The notes under the pieces were generated by a model that saw only the letters and a list, made by a program, of their open reading frames with translations, was not told the origin of the DNA and did no database searches. Positions 25,489 to 34,214 of a stretch of 64,000 nt of DNA are shown piece by piece. The position numbers and the translations under genes are program-made. Origin of the DNA: Armatimonadota bacterium (lineage in GTDB: Bacteria; Armatimonadota; HRBIN16); NCBI GenBank assembly GCA_026003175.1, contig BPGT01000002.1, forward strand, positions 744,001 to 808,000, in the 5' to 3' direction. The stretch's first letter is position 1. Every line of letters starts with the position of its first letter.

Positions 25489-26469
25489 ATGTCCAAATCC
25501 CGCCTTCTCAGCGGAATGCAGCCAACGGGTGTTTTGCATCTGGGTAACCTGGAAGGCGCTTTGCGCAATTGGGTGCTACTGCAGGAGCAGTACGAGTCCT
25601 ACTTTTGTATCGTGGACTGGCACGCTCTCACCACACTTGCCGAACGTCCTGAGGAGATACCACATAATGTGCGCGAGGTAGCCATCGACTACATCGCCGC
25701 AGGACTGGATCCGCAAAAGTGTGCTATCTTTGTGCAGTCGCACGTGAAGGAACATGCGGAACTCCATCTGCTCTTTTCCATGATTACGCCGCTGGGATGG
25801 CTGGAGCGAGTGCCCACCTATAAGGAGAAGCGCGAGAATTTGCAGATAGAGTCGGTCTCCTACGGTCTGCTGGGCTATCCTGTACTGCAGGCAGCAGACA
25901 TCCTTATCTATAAAGCAGCCGTTGTGCCGGTCGGAGAGGACCAGCTGCCCCATCTGGAGCTGACTCGCGAGATCGCCAGACGATTTAACTTCCTGTACGG
26001 GGAGGTTTTTCCCGAACCGCAGGCTCTGCTCACCCCAGCCGCCCGTGTGCCGGGGCTAGACGGGCGCAAAATGAGCAAGTCCTATAACAACGCTATCTAC
26101 CTCTCCGACGATGCGCAAACCGTAACCCAAAAGGTGAAACAAGCCTATACCGACCCCCTGAAGATTCGCAAAAACGACCCCGGCCATCCTGAAGGATGCG
26201 TGGTCTTCGCCTTGCATCAGATATACAGCAAGCAGGAAGTGGCGACTATAGAGTCTGAATGTCGAGCCGGACAGCGGGGTTGTGTGGATTGCAAGATGCA
26301 GCTGGCAGACAATCTGAACTCAGCGTTAGACCCTCTGCGCCACCGTCGGCAGGAGCTGCTGGCAAAAGCGGGAGAACTGGAACGCATCCTGAAGGAAGGT
26401 GCGGAAAAAGCACGCGCGGTCGCCAGCGAAACCATGAAAGAAGTACGTAAAGTGATGCATCTGGAGTAG
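25489..26469 (+). CDS. trpS: Tryptophanyl-tRNA synthetase
   Basis: 326 residues, a normal class I TrpRS. The HIGH-like motif is GVLHLGN (14-20) and the KMSKS motif is intact in GRKMSKSYNN. The tryptophan-pocket region DQLPHLELTREIARRFN is present. It charges tRNA-Trp. An in-frame ATG at 25477 lies 1 nt after the GGAGG ribosome site, too close to work well, so 25489 (13 nt) is preferred, with some doubt. The next gene starts 3 nt downstream. Confidence 0.96.
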   Translation: MSKSRLLSGMQPTGVLHLGNLEGALRNWVLLQEQYESYFCIVDWHALTTLAERPEEIPHNVREVAIDYIAAGLDPQKCAIFVQSHVKEHAELHLLFSMITPLGWLERVPTYKEKRENLQIESVSYGLLGYPVLQAADILIYKAAVVPVGEDQLPHLELTREIARRFNFLYGEVFPEPQALLTPAARVPGLDGRKMSKSYNNAIYLSDDAQTVTQKVKQAYTDPLKIRKNDPGHPEGCVVFALHQIYSKQEVATIESECRAGQRGCVDCKMQLADNLNSALDPLRHRRQELLAKAGELERILKEGAEKARAVASETMKEVRKVMHLE

Positions 26470-26472
26470 GCG

Positions 26473-27648
26473 ATGGAGGTCACCTTTCGCGCTATCCGTC
26501 CCGATGAGCTGGAGACCTGCTTGGACGTCTGGGATGCCGCTTTTGAAGAGACCCCGCGCGATTATTTCGCAAAGTATTTTACCGGTGACCCCTGGTTTCG
26601 CCCAGAGTACACACGCTGTGCCTTCGAGGGCGAGCGGATGGTGTCTGCTGTGCAGATTGTGCGCCGGGAGGTGCGTGTTGGGCAGGTAACGCTCACTCTG
26701 GGAGGCATTGCCAACGTCGGCACGGTGCCTGCATATCGCTCGAAGGGATACTCTACCCAGCTACTGCGCGACGCCATCACGGTAATGGAGAACGAGGGGT
26801 TTGATTTCTCGATGCTTTTCACCGGTATTCACGGCTTCTACGCGCGGCTTGGGTGGGAAATCCTGCCGGTGCAGGTGATGTCTGCCGAGATTCGTGCCGA
26901 CCTTCCCACCCCCAAACAGACCTGCCGCATCCGCCCGCTTGCCGATGCGGACCTGGACGCCCTGTGTGCCTGCTACGAACAGTGTAATGCTGGGCGCAGT
27001 TTCACTGTGGTGCGTTCCCCCGCTTATCTGCGCGGCTGGACAGGTTGGGATGAGCGCACCCCCAGCGATGTGTTTGTGGCGGAAGCGGCGGGCAAACCGG
27101 TGGGCTATATCGTTGCCCCGATGGGTGATAAACTGTCCATCATCGAGGTCGGCTGGCTGCCTGCATACAGCGAGTGCATCTTCGCTTTAATGCTCTACGT
27201 AGCGCGGCTGGCGGCGGACCGCCAAATTACTCAGGTTCGCCTGCATATCCCGCGTGACCCAGCGCTGATGAGCGTCGCTCGCAACCTGTTCCGCCACTTT
27301 ACTTGGCACGAGCACGCTCCGATGGTTCGTGTGATACGCTTGCAACCGCTAGTGAATAAGCTCTTGCCCGAGCTGTCGCGGCGAGTGCAAATGGTGGGCG
27401 CAAAGGGCACGGTGAGGTTGCGCCTGCCGTCGGGCACGGTGGGGCTGAAAGCGAACGGCGAGGGGGTAACGCGCTATGCCGACGCCCTGCCGGAAGTAGC
27501 ATTAACGCAGGCGCAGTTTCTGGGGCTGGTTTTTGGGTTGACAGGTGCCGAGGAGTTACCCGATCCTGTTCCCCAGCAAACCCGTGCTCTGTTGAACGTG
27601 CTCTTTCCGCGCCAACCAGCGATATACTGGGCGTGGGACAGCTTCTAA
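26473..27648 (+). CDS. Eis-like GNAT N-acetyltransferase
   Basis: 391 residues. The first GNAT domain has the acetyl-CoA loop VGTVPAYRSKGYSTQLL and FYARLGWE. A second GNAT-like domain (VVRSPAYLRGWTG, FVAEAAGKPVGYIVAPM) and a C-terminal sterol-carrier-like region follow, the three-part layout of Eis-type acetyltransferases. Family members acetylate amines, including aminoglycosides, but the natural substrate here is unknown. The start is 3 nt after the trpS stop, so it is probably co-transcribed with trpS. Confidence 0.85.
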   Translation: MEVTFRAIRPDELETCLDVWDAAFEETPRDYFAKYFTGDPWFRPEYTRCAFEGERMVSAVQIVRREVRVGQVTLTLGGIANVGTVPAYRSKGYSTQLLRDAITVMENEGFDFSMLFTGIHGFYARLGWEILPVQVMSAEIRADLPTPKQTCRIRPLADADLDALCACYEQCNAGRSFTVVRSPAYLRGWTGWDERTPSDVFVAEAAGKPVGYIVAPMGDKLSIIEVGWLPAYSECIFALMLYVARLAADRQITQVRLHIPRDPALMSVARNLFRHFTWHEHAPMVRVIRLQPLVNKLLPELSRRVQMVGAKGTVRLRLPSGTVGLKANGEGVTRYADALPEVALTQAQFLGLVFGLTGAEELPDPVPQQTRALLNVLFPRQPAIYWAWDSF

Positions 27649-27668
27649 AATGGTCGAGGAGTGGTACC

Positions 27669-28715
27669 ATGGCTGAACAACATCACATGCATCGTGAAAT
27701 ACACGAACAACCGCAAGTGATTCGCACTGTGGCGCAGAAAAGCGTGCGCCCGGCGCAGTTGCTGGCGCAAGCTATCCGCGACAGGGGGGTCCAATTTGTA
27801 ATGATTAGCGCTCGCGGCACCTCCGATAACGCGGCACTCTATACCAAATACCGACTGGAGATAGAAGCGGGCATTCCGGTCGCCTCGGCTGCGCCTTCTA
27901 TCTTCACGCTGTATAGCGGACAACTGAACCTCTCGCGTGCAATGGTTATCGGAATTAGCCAATCGGGCAAGGCGCAGGACGTAGTGGAGGTGGTTTCGGC
28001 AGCTCGTGCTGCAGGAGCATTGACTGCCGCCATCACCAACGACCCCAGCTCGGAACTGGCGCAAGTAGCGGAGCACGTGTTGCTTTGCCACGCGGGCGAG
28101 GAGCGTAGCGTCGCCGCTACCAAAACCTACACCGCTACGCTGGCGAACATCGCTCTGCTGGTGGACGCTCTGGTAGGGCGGACACGCCCCGGCGAGGACA
28201 TCGAAGAGGCTGCGCAGGGCATGGAGCAGGTGCTGGCGATGGAAGAAGAGATAGAGCTTCTCGCAGAGCGTTACCGCTATATGTCCGCCTGTATGGTGCT
28301 GTCGCGCGGATATAACTTCTGCACCGCGCATGAAGCCGCACTGAAGATGATGGAGACGGGCTACGTGATTGCACGCGCCTACTCCGCCGCCGACTTCCTG
28401 CACGGTCCCATTGCCGTGGTGGACACAGGCTTCCCTTGCTTCGTGTACGCGCCCAACGGCAACGCCTACGCCACTATGCTACAGCTAACCGCCAAACTGC
28501 GCGAGCGCGGTGCAGAGATCGTTGTTATCTCCTGCAACCCGGAGATTCTGCGTTTAGCCACCCGGATGGTGGTGCTGCCGTGCGATATTACCGAGCGCAT
28601 CAGCCCACTGGTGTACATCGTCGTCGGGCAGCTGTTCGCGTTCCATCTGTCCGAAACGCGCGGATACGACCCGGACCGTCCACGGGGGCTGAGCAAGATT
28701 ACTATTACGCGGTGA
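27669..28715 (+). CDS. SIS-domain protein, GlmS isomerase-like
   Basis: 348 residues from ATG 27669 (GAGGAG upstream). Two sugar isomerase domains are visible: SARGTSDNAALYTKY, IGISQSGKAQDVVEVV and ERSVAATKTYTATLANIALL in the first, and LSRGYNFCTAHEAALKMMETGY and DFLHGPIAVVD in the second. It lacks the glutamine amidotransferase half of GlmS, so it is more likely an amino-sugar-phosphate isomerase or deaminase (AgaS or NagB-II type). It ends before a short inverted repeat and an M20 peptidase gene. Confidence 0.88.
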   Translation: MAEQHHMHREIHEQPQVIRTVAQKSVRPAQLLAQAIRDRGVQFVMISARGTSDNAALYTKYRLEIEAGIPVASAAPSIFTLYSGQLNLSRAMVIGISQSGKAQDVVEVVSAARAAGALTAAITNDPSSELAQVAEHVLLCHAGEERSVAATKTYTATLANIALLVDALVGRTRPGEDIEEAAQGMEQVLAMEEEIELLAERYRYMSACMVLSRGYNFCTAHEAALKMMETGYVIARAYSAADFLHGPIAVVDTGFPCFVYAPNGNAYATMLQLTAKLRERGAEIVVISCNPEILRLATRMVVLPCDITERISPLVYIVVGQLFAFHLSETRGYDPDRPRGLSKITITR

Positions 28716-28725
28716 TAATATATTT

Positions 28726-28771
28726 GTCATGCTGAAGAATCCCCAGGATGCTTCACTGCGTTCAGCATGAC
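28726..28771. repeat. Inverted-repeat element, GTCATGCTGAA family
   Basis: GTCATGCTGAA at the left and TTCAGCATGAC at the right are exactly complementary, enclosing about 24 nt. It sits between the SIS and peptidase genes. Similar elements are widespread in bacterial intergenic DNA and can act as terminators or processing sites. Confidence 0.6.
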
Positions 28772-28799
28772 CAAAAGAGGCACAGCAGGAGGCAGCATT

Positions 28800-29921
28800 A
28801 TGGTCAACCGGCAACGACTAGTAGACGATTTTATCGCCCTGTGTCGCATCAATAGCCCGCCAAAACAGGAAGCGGAGGTAATTGAGGCGGTGCTCCCACG
28901 CCTGCAACGGCTGGGGCTGGAAATCTGGCGTGACGACGCGGGCAAACACATCGGCGGAAACGCGGATAACGTCATCGCTCACCTGTCCGCGAACGTCACA
29001 GGCGTACCACCCATCTTCTTCAGTGCGCACTTCGACACGGTAGAGCCTAACCCCAACGTGCAGATTATCGTGGAGGGCGACCTCATTCGTACCGATGGCA
29101 ACTCCATTCTGGGCGCGGACGACAAGGCGGGGCTGGCATCCCTGCTGGAAGCCATCGAATGTATTGCAGAAAACAACCTGCCTCACGGTGAGATATGGCT
29201 ACTGCTCAGCGTGGCTGAAGAGATAGGTCTTCTGGGCGCGAAGCACCTGCCTCTGGAACAGGTCAACGCCACAATGGGCTTCGTGCTGGATACGGGTCCG
29301 CCTGTGGGACGAGTGGTAGTGGGTGCACCAACTCACGACCACCTGACGGTGCGCGTGATAGGACGCGCTGCGCACGCCGGAGCTGCCCCCGAACAGGGTG
29401 TCAGCGCGATCGTGGTAGCGTCGCGCGCGATTGCCCGCATGAAGCTGGGGCGCATCGACGAGGAGACCACTGCCAATATCGGCTCGTTTCATGGTGGGCA
29501 GGCAACCAACGTAGTGTGCCCGGAGGTGGAAATCCGCGCGGAGGCGCGCAGCCACAGCACAGAAAAGCTGGAAGCGCAGGTGGCTCACATGATAGCCTGC
29601 TTCCGCGAGGAGGCGGAAGCGATGGGTGCACAGGTGGAGGTGGAAACCTCGCGCCATTACCAGGCGTACCGCCTTTCTGAAGACGACCCAGTAGTGCAAA
29701 TCGCCCGTGAGAGCGCGCTCGCGATAGGACTTCCCTACGAGGCGAAGCTAGCAGGCGGCGGTAGCGACGCCAATGTGTACAACGCAAAGGGCATCCCTAC
29801 CGTCGTGTTGAGTACGGGTATGGACCAGGTGCATACGCACAACGAATGTTGCCGCATCTCCGACCTGGAGAAAACCGCCCGGTGGGTGCTGGAGATCGTG
29901 CGGCGGGTGGCGGAGAGCTAG
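28800..29921 (+). CDS. M20 peptidase, peptidase T-like
   Basis: 373 residues from ATG 28800 (AGGAGG upstream). The metal ligands and catalytic residues of the M20 family are visible: His and Asp in SAHFDTVEP (77-79), Asp in GADDKAGL, the Glu pair in SVAEEIGL, Asp in VLDTG and the late His in HTHNE. An inserted dimerisation lid (HAGAAPEQGVSAI) is typical. It probably removes N-terminal residues from small peptides in the cytoplasm. Confidence 0.92.
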   Translation: MVNRQRLVDDFIALCRINSPPKQEAEVIEAVLPRLQRLGLEIWRDDAGKHIGGNADNVIAHLSANVTGVPPIFFSAHFDTVEPNPNVQIIVEGDLIRTDGNSILGADDKAGLASLLEAIECIAENNLPHGEIWLLLSVAEEIGLLGAKHLPLEQVNATMGFVLDTGPPVGRVVVGAPTHDHLTVRVIGRAAHAGAAPEQGVSAIVVASRAIARMKLGRIDEETTANIGSFHGGQATNVVCPEVEIRAEARSHSTEKLEAQVAHMIACFREEAEAMGAQVEVETSRHYQAYRLSEDDPVVQIARESALAIGLPYEAKLAGGGSDANVYNAKGIPTVVLSTGMDQVHTHNECCRISDLEKTARWVLEIVRRVAES

Positions 29922-29941
29922 TGTTCCAGCCTCTATCTTCT

Positions 29942-29966
29942 GGAGGGCGAGGCTCCTGCCGAGCCG
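29942..29966 (+). repeat. Dispersed GGAGGGCG repeat, consensus copy
   Basis: This copy starts GGAGGGCGAGGCTCCTGCC and continues GAGCCG. It lies in the 187-bp gap between convergent genes. The rest of the gap holds nothing I recognise. Confidence 0.7.
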
Positions 29967-30108
29967 TCGGCGTTGTGGCGAAAGCGCACCGATGGAGCAA
30001 GGCGTGTGTTTGAAGAGAAAACGCTCCTGATAGACTAATAATCCTTTCAGTGTTTTTCAAAAGCGTCAGCAAAGCATCTCATCTTGACAGATAGACTACC
30101 AGCCAGCC

Positions 30109-30882
30109 TCAAAACTCCGGCACAGGCGTGTAGACGTTCCTCCCACCGGTGCGGTCCTTGCCCCTCAACAGGTAAATGCGATGCCTGCCGCTGGTGTCGT
30201 TGTGTACCACATACGCCGGCATATAACGCATGGTGTATCCACAGCGCCGCTTGCTGGAGTAGTTGGGTGCAGAGGCGTGAACCGTCCATGCATCGTGGAA
30301 GCTGCACTCCCCTATCGCCAGCTCAATGTCCACTGCCTGCGACTCGTCTACATTCTGCAGTTCGGTGGAGAAAACGTGCGTCGTGGTGTCCACTGGACGA
30401 TACGCTTCGTGCCCAGGATGTTGCCAGCAATGCGAGCCAGGGATGACGCGCATACAGCCGTTCTCGCGAGTGGATTCGTCCACTGCCAGCCACAGCGTGA
30501 TAACCTCCATCGGCTCCAACCGGTTGCCCCAGTAATCGCCATCGGTGTGCCAGGGTACCGCTTTGCCATCGCCGCCCGGCTTGGCAATAAAGTGACTGCT
30601 CCACAGCACGATATCAGGACCGATGAAGCACTCTACCACATCCAGCACACGCGGGTGAGCCAGATAACGGAACAACCAGGGGTCCTCGAAATGAGGCACA
30701 TCCAGCTCTTCAGGGCGTTTGCCAGGAGGGAGTGAAGCAATCATTTGATCCACATGCTCGCGCAGGAGGTCCAGCTCCTCTCGGGTAAAGATGCGCCCGA
30801 ACTTCAGGTAACCATGCTCCTTATAGAATGCTACCTGCTCCGGCGTAGCGCGGGAGACAACCTGCCAGTCGTGCATAGACAT
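30109..30882 (-). CDS. Phytanoyl-CoA dioxygenase (PhyH) family protein
   Basis: 257 residues. This is a non-heme Fe(II)/2-oxoglutarate oxygenase with the iron-binding facial triad: His and Asp in PWHTDGDYW and a distal His in the SFHDAWTVHASAPN region, followed by Arg residues (SSKRRCGYTMRYMP) that would bind 2-oxoglutarate. The family hydroxylates lipids and small molecules; the substrate is unknown. It stands alone on the minus strand. Confidence 0.88.
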   Translation of the reverse strand: MSMHDWQVVSRATPEQVAFYKEHGYLKFGRIFTREELDLLREHVDQMIASLPPGKRPEELDVPHFEDPWLFRYLAHPRVLDVVECFIGPDIVLWSSHFIAKPGGDGKAVPWHTDGDYWGNRLEPMEVITLWLAVDESTRENGCMRVIPGSHCWQHPGHEAYRPVDTTTHVFSTELQNVDESQAVDIELAIGECSFHDAWTVHASAPNYSSKRRCGYTMRYMPAYVVHNDTSGRHRIYLLRGKDRTGGRNVYTPVPEF

Positions 30883-30977
30883 ATCCTGCTCCTCGTACAG
30901 CGTATTTTTCTTAGCTGATTATTTGGCTGATTGGGAGCGCGCTTCCTGCTGAACGGAGCGAACAATTCAAAGTATCG

Positions 30978-31550
30978 CTAAGCCTTTGTACTCACCCATT
31001 CCGATAGCCTTATCTCCAGATTCGGGAACAATCGTGGGCAGAAGAGCGCATCTCCCTCCACGTGGCTGCGTAGCACATAACCCTCTGTGGTCAGCTCGTA
31101 CTCCGCGATGAGCAAGTTTTCAGGGTCAATTACCCAGTAGAATCGTACGCCTGCCTGCTGATAGCCCTCCAACTTGGTGAACAGGTCCCTCAGGCGTGTG
31201 GATGGTGATAACACCTCCACGACCAGGTCTGGTGCACCATGCACTTTGCCATCGGGAGCAGGAAGATGTTTCTCCCTTTCGCGCGCAATGAAGGCGACGT
31301 CGGGAATATAGCCTCGCCCGTTGGGCAAAGCGACATCTACTTCCATCACCACTGTGCCTGTTCCATTCTGGAGGCAATAGTCGTGCAGGCGAGCGAACAG
31401 CAAACCAGTTACCTGTTGATGCTCGCGGCGTGGTGAGGGCATTGGAACCAGTTTTCCCTCTTCCAGCTCGTAGTAGGGTGGACCCTCGGGGAGAGCAAGC
31501 CACTCCTCCTGTGTCCACTGCTTTTCCAGCAATATCGCCTGCTGGCTCAT
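30978..31550 (-). CDS. Uma2-family (DUF820) restriction endonuclease-like protein 1
   Basis: 190 residues from ATG 31550, with GAGGTGATGG upstream. The fold is PD-(D/E)xK-like: EEGKLVPMPSP, IPDVAFIARERE with a catalytic Asp, then APDLVVEVLSPSTR (Asp and Glu), followed by KLEGYQQAGVRFYWVIDPE. Uma2 proteins are abundant in cyanobacteria and thermophiles. Their biological role is undefined and may be linked to mobile DNA. A second paralogue is at 60449. Confidence 0.85.
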   Translation of the reverse strand: MSQQAILLEKQWTQEEWLALPEGPPYYELEEGKLVPMPSPRREHQQVTGLLFARLHDYCLQNGTGTVVMEVDVALPNGRGYIPDVAFIAREREKHLPAPDGKVHGAPDLVVEVLSPSTRLRDLFTKLEGYQQAGVRFYWVIDPENLLIAEYELTTEGYVLRSHVEGDALFCPRLFPNLEIRLSEWVSTKA

Positions 31551-31588
31551 GAAACCATCACCTCGTTCCGATTGTATCAGATTGCCAT

Positions 31589-32692
31589 CTAGTGATGCAA
31601 GCACCACTCGGCAATCATGCGCACACGCTCTATCGGCTCTTCGCCACCGCCCTCGGGCAGCTCGTCGGAGATGCCCAGTACCAGACGCGGGTGGAACAAC
31701 TTCACCAGCTTCTCCACCATCTCCATCACCTGCTCGCGCGTGAAAGGCGGCAGGAACAGGATAGCAGGGATGCCGTCCAGCAGTACCTTGTCGCCGATGT
31801 GCTCTTTGATTTCCTCCGGCGTCACGTCGCCCTGCGGCAGTGGGGTCAACGCTTCCAGACCGTCAAAGGGGAGGTCTTTCAGGTACGGCAGCAGGGAGCG
31901 AAAGTAGCCGTCGATATGTACATGCGTGAAGATACCCGCCTTGCGCAGCTGCCCCGACCGCTTCTCCCAGAAGGGGATGAGATAACACTCGAAGTAACGC
32001 GGGGAGAGCAGACTATCGTGGATGTTCTCGCCAAAGTTGACGATGCGCACCACCCCGCTGGCGATAATCTGCTCGTAGAGCGCGTCGTACGAGTCGTCAA
32101 TAGCGCGCATGGTCTCTTCCACCTCGCGCGGGTTGTCCGCCAGTGCGTAGATGAGGTCTTCCAGTCGCATCCATACTTGCGCTAGCGCCTGGTACGGGCT
32201 TTTAGGCACCCAAAACTGTGGTTCGCCGCGACCACCCATGAAGTCGCTCCCCTGCTGGAAGTTCTCGTACGAGAAGGCGTAAGTGGTATGCTGGTACAGC
32301 CAGCGCAGGGCGCGCAGGTTGTCTACTGTTTTCACGGCGAACTGCACTGTGCGCCATGGACCATCTACCGTCCGCACGTAACGCTCCACCAGGTCGCCAT
32401 AGGGTGTCTCGTAGGCAACATAGCCTTCCTGCTCGCCCCAATGGTGGTGTGCCTTCACCTGAGGAGAGAATTGCCGAACCACCGGGTCGGGCATACCGGT
32501 GTAGTAATGCACGTAGCGCATGGACACCTTCAGGTCGTCGAACAGCTCCAGCAGGCTCATCTCACGATAGCGCAGGGGAAGTTTGTCGAACTGCTTGTGC
32601 CAGGCGTACCATGGCTCGATGCGGGGTTGAAAGAACACATGCGGCAGCGGCTCACCCCGAAACACACGCAGATTCATCTCACGAAAGGTCAT
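31589..32692 (-). CDS. Uroporphyrinogen decarboxylase-like (URO-D superfamily) protein
   Basis: 367 residues from ATG 32692 with AGGAGG upstream. It has a TIM-barrel pattern typical of the URO-D/methyltransferase group: an N-terminal substrate-arm region, NFGENIHDSLLSPRYFECYLIPFWEKR, and FTHVHIDGYFRSLLPYL. It lacks the heme-pathway N-terminal arginine signature, so it is more likely a corrinoid-dependent methyltransferase-like or uncharacterised relative than HemE. The next gene downstream is Uma2. Confidence 0.78.
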   Translation of the reverse strand: MTFREMNLRVFRGEPLPHVFFQPRIEPWYAWHKQFDKLPLRYREMSLLELFDDLKVSMRYVHYYTGMPDPVVRQFSPQVKAHHHWGEQEGYVAYETPYGDLVERYVRTVDGPWRTVQFAVKTVDNLRALRWLYQHTTYAFSYENFQQGSDFMGGRGEPQFWVPKSPYQALAQVWMRLEDLIYALADNPREVEETMRAIDDSYDALYEQIIASGVVRIVNFGENIHDSLLSPRYFECYLIPFWEKRSGQLRKAGIFTHVHIDGYFRSLLPYLKDLPFDGLEALTPLPQGDVTPEEIKEHIGDKVLLDGIPAILFLPPFTREQVMEMVEKLVKLFHPRLVLGISDELPEGGGEEPIERVRMIAEWCLHH

Positions 32693-32731
32693 GTCTGCCT
32701 CCTGTTTGATGGCAGGGTACTCCCATATTCT

Positions 32732-32793
32732 TACCGCAGAGGACGCAGAGCGCGCGGAGTTTCCCCCTCTGTTTCTTGCGTCCCCTGTGGTAG
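32732..32793. repeat. Imperfect inverted repeat, ACCGCAGAGGACGCA type
   Basis: TACCGCAGAGGACGCA at the left pairs with TGCGTCCCCTGTGGTA at the right with a few mismatches. It lies between two minus-strand genes. Sequences reading accgcagaggacgcagag recur in intergenic DNA of many bacteria. Confidence 0.5.
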
Positions 32794-32819
32794 GCATCTG
32801 GTAACACGTGCAGTGTGGC

Positions 32820-34205
32820 TCAAATCAACAACAGCATGGGCGATTCCAGGAGTGCTTTCACCCTCTGCAGGAAGCGTGCGGCGGGTGCGCCATCCAGCAC
32901 GCGGTGGTCGAAGGTAAGGCACAGGTTCATCAGGTGACGCGCCACCATCTGTCCCTCGCGAATGGCTGGCTTCTCCGCGATACGCCCCACGCCCAGAATG
33001 CCCGTCTGCCCCGGCACCAGCACGGGGTTGAACAGTTCCACGTCATACGCGCCGAGGTTGGTGATAGTGAAAGTGCCGCCCGACAGGTCATCGGGGGTGC
33101 TTTTACCTGCGCGGGCGCGTTCTGCCAGCTCCTTCAGCTCGCGCGAGATTTCACCCAGCGTTTTGTGGTCCGCCCCCTTCACGACGGGAACCAGCAAGCC
33201 CTCTTCGACCGCTACAGCCACACCCACGTTGATGTCGGCGTGTATCATAATCTGGTCGTCCTGCAAGGTGGCGTTCATCAGGGGGAACTCGCGCAGGGCA
33301 CGCGCTGCCGCCTTCACGATAAGGTCGGTGTAGGTGAGGCGGGTGCCGTACGCCTTCTCCACCTCGGGCAACAGCTGCTCGCGCAGGCGCACGCAATCGG
33401 TCATGTCCACCTCCGCCACCAGCGTCACCGGAGGCGCGGAGAAGAAGCCTTTCACCACGTTCTCTGCGACCAGTTTGCGCAGCCCAGCCAGTTTGATGAC
33501 CTGCGCACTCGCAGGCGGTGCGGTCGGCGTGACAGGGGGAGGTGGTGTGGGAGCGACGGAAGGTGCGGTAGCACGGAGCACATCCTCTTTGGTCACCCGC
33601 CCCCCAATTCCTGTGCCGGCAACAGCTGCTACGTCTACGCCCGCTTCTGCAGCAACCTTCTCCGCCAGTGGTGTCACGCGAGGCTTGGTAGACATCAGCT
33701 CCTGCCACACGCTTTCCACATCGCGTTCCAGGATGCGCCCCTGTGGTCCTGTGCCTCGTCCAGCCAGAGCCTGCAGGGGCACGCCCCTCTCCTGCGCCAG
33801 TCGTCGTGCGCGTGGGCTAATGAACAGGCGTTGCTCGGTGGTTGTTGTCGCAGAGGTCTGCGCGACGGGTGCCGTCCGAACCGATTCTCGTGCCGCTACC
33901 TGAGCCGCAGCAGGTTGCGGTTCGGGCTTGGCACCTGGTGTTAGCAGGGCGGAGATGTCCTCATCGGGTGTCTTGCTGATAATGGCAATAGGTGCGTTGA
34001 CAGGAACGGTCTCACCTTCCGCCACCAGAATCTTGCGCAGGTAGCCCTCAACGGTAGCATCCACTTCCAGGTTGGCTTTATCGGTCATCACCTCGGCGAT
34101 GATGTCGCCGCGGCGGATGTAATCCCCTTCCGCTTTGAGCCACTTGGTGATGGTACCTTCCTCCATCGTTTGCCCAAGCATGGGCAGGTTGAAATATTCT
34201 GCCAT
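32820..34205 (-). CDS. 2-oxoacid dehydrogenase E2 (dihydrolipoamide acyltransferase)
   Basis: 461 residues: a lipoyl domain with the lipoylated Lys43 (TDKAN), two peripheral-subunit-binding segments (SPRARRLAQERGVPLQALAG and TPLAEKVAAEAGVDVAAVAG) separated by an Ala/Pro linker, and a catalytic CAT domain ending with the active-site FDHRVLDGAPAARFL (His about 434). Two binding segments rather than one is notable. It transfers acyl groups to CoA in pyruvate-, oxoglutarate- or branched-chain-type complexes. No E1 or E3 gene is in the window, so the substrate is undecided. It lies 9 nt downstream of the kinase gene. Confidence 0.92.
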   Translation of the reverse strand: MAEYFNLPMLGQTMEEGTITKWLKAEGDYIRRGDIIAEVMTDKANLEVDATVEGYLRKILVAEGETVPVNAPIAIISKTPDEDISALLTPGAKPEPQPAAAQVAARESVRTAPVAQTSATTTTEQRLFISPRARRLAQERGVPLQALAGRGTGPQGRILERDVESVWQELMSTKPRVTPLAEKVAAEAGVDVAAVAGTGIGGRVTKEDVLRATAPSVAPTPPPPVTPTAPPASAQVIKLAGLRKLVAENVVKGFFSAPPVTLVAEVDMTDCVRLREQLLPEVEKAYGTRLTYTDLIVKAAARALREFPLMNATLQDDQIMIHADINVGVAVAVEEGLLVPVVKGADHKTLGEISRELKELAERARAGKSTPDDLSGGTFTITNLGAYDVELFNPVLVPGQTGILGVGRIAEKPAIREGQMVARHLMNLCLTFDHRVLDGAPAARFLQRVKALLESPMLLLI

Positions 34206-34214
34206 CCTCCCCTC

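Noticed and set aside
32808-33944. 378-residue plus-strand frame opposite the E2 gene
   Set aside because: Antisense to an unmistakable E2 and without a recognisable domain.
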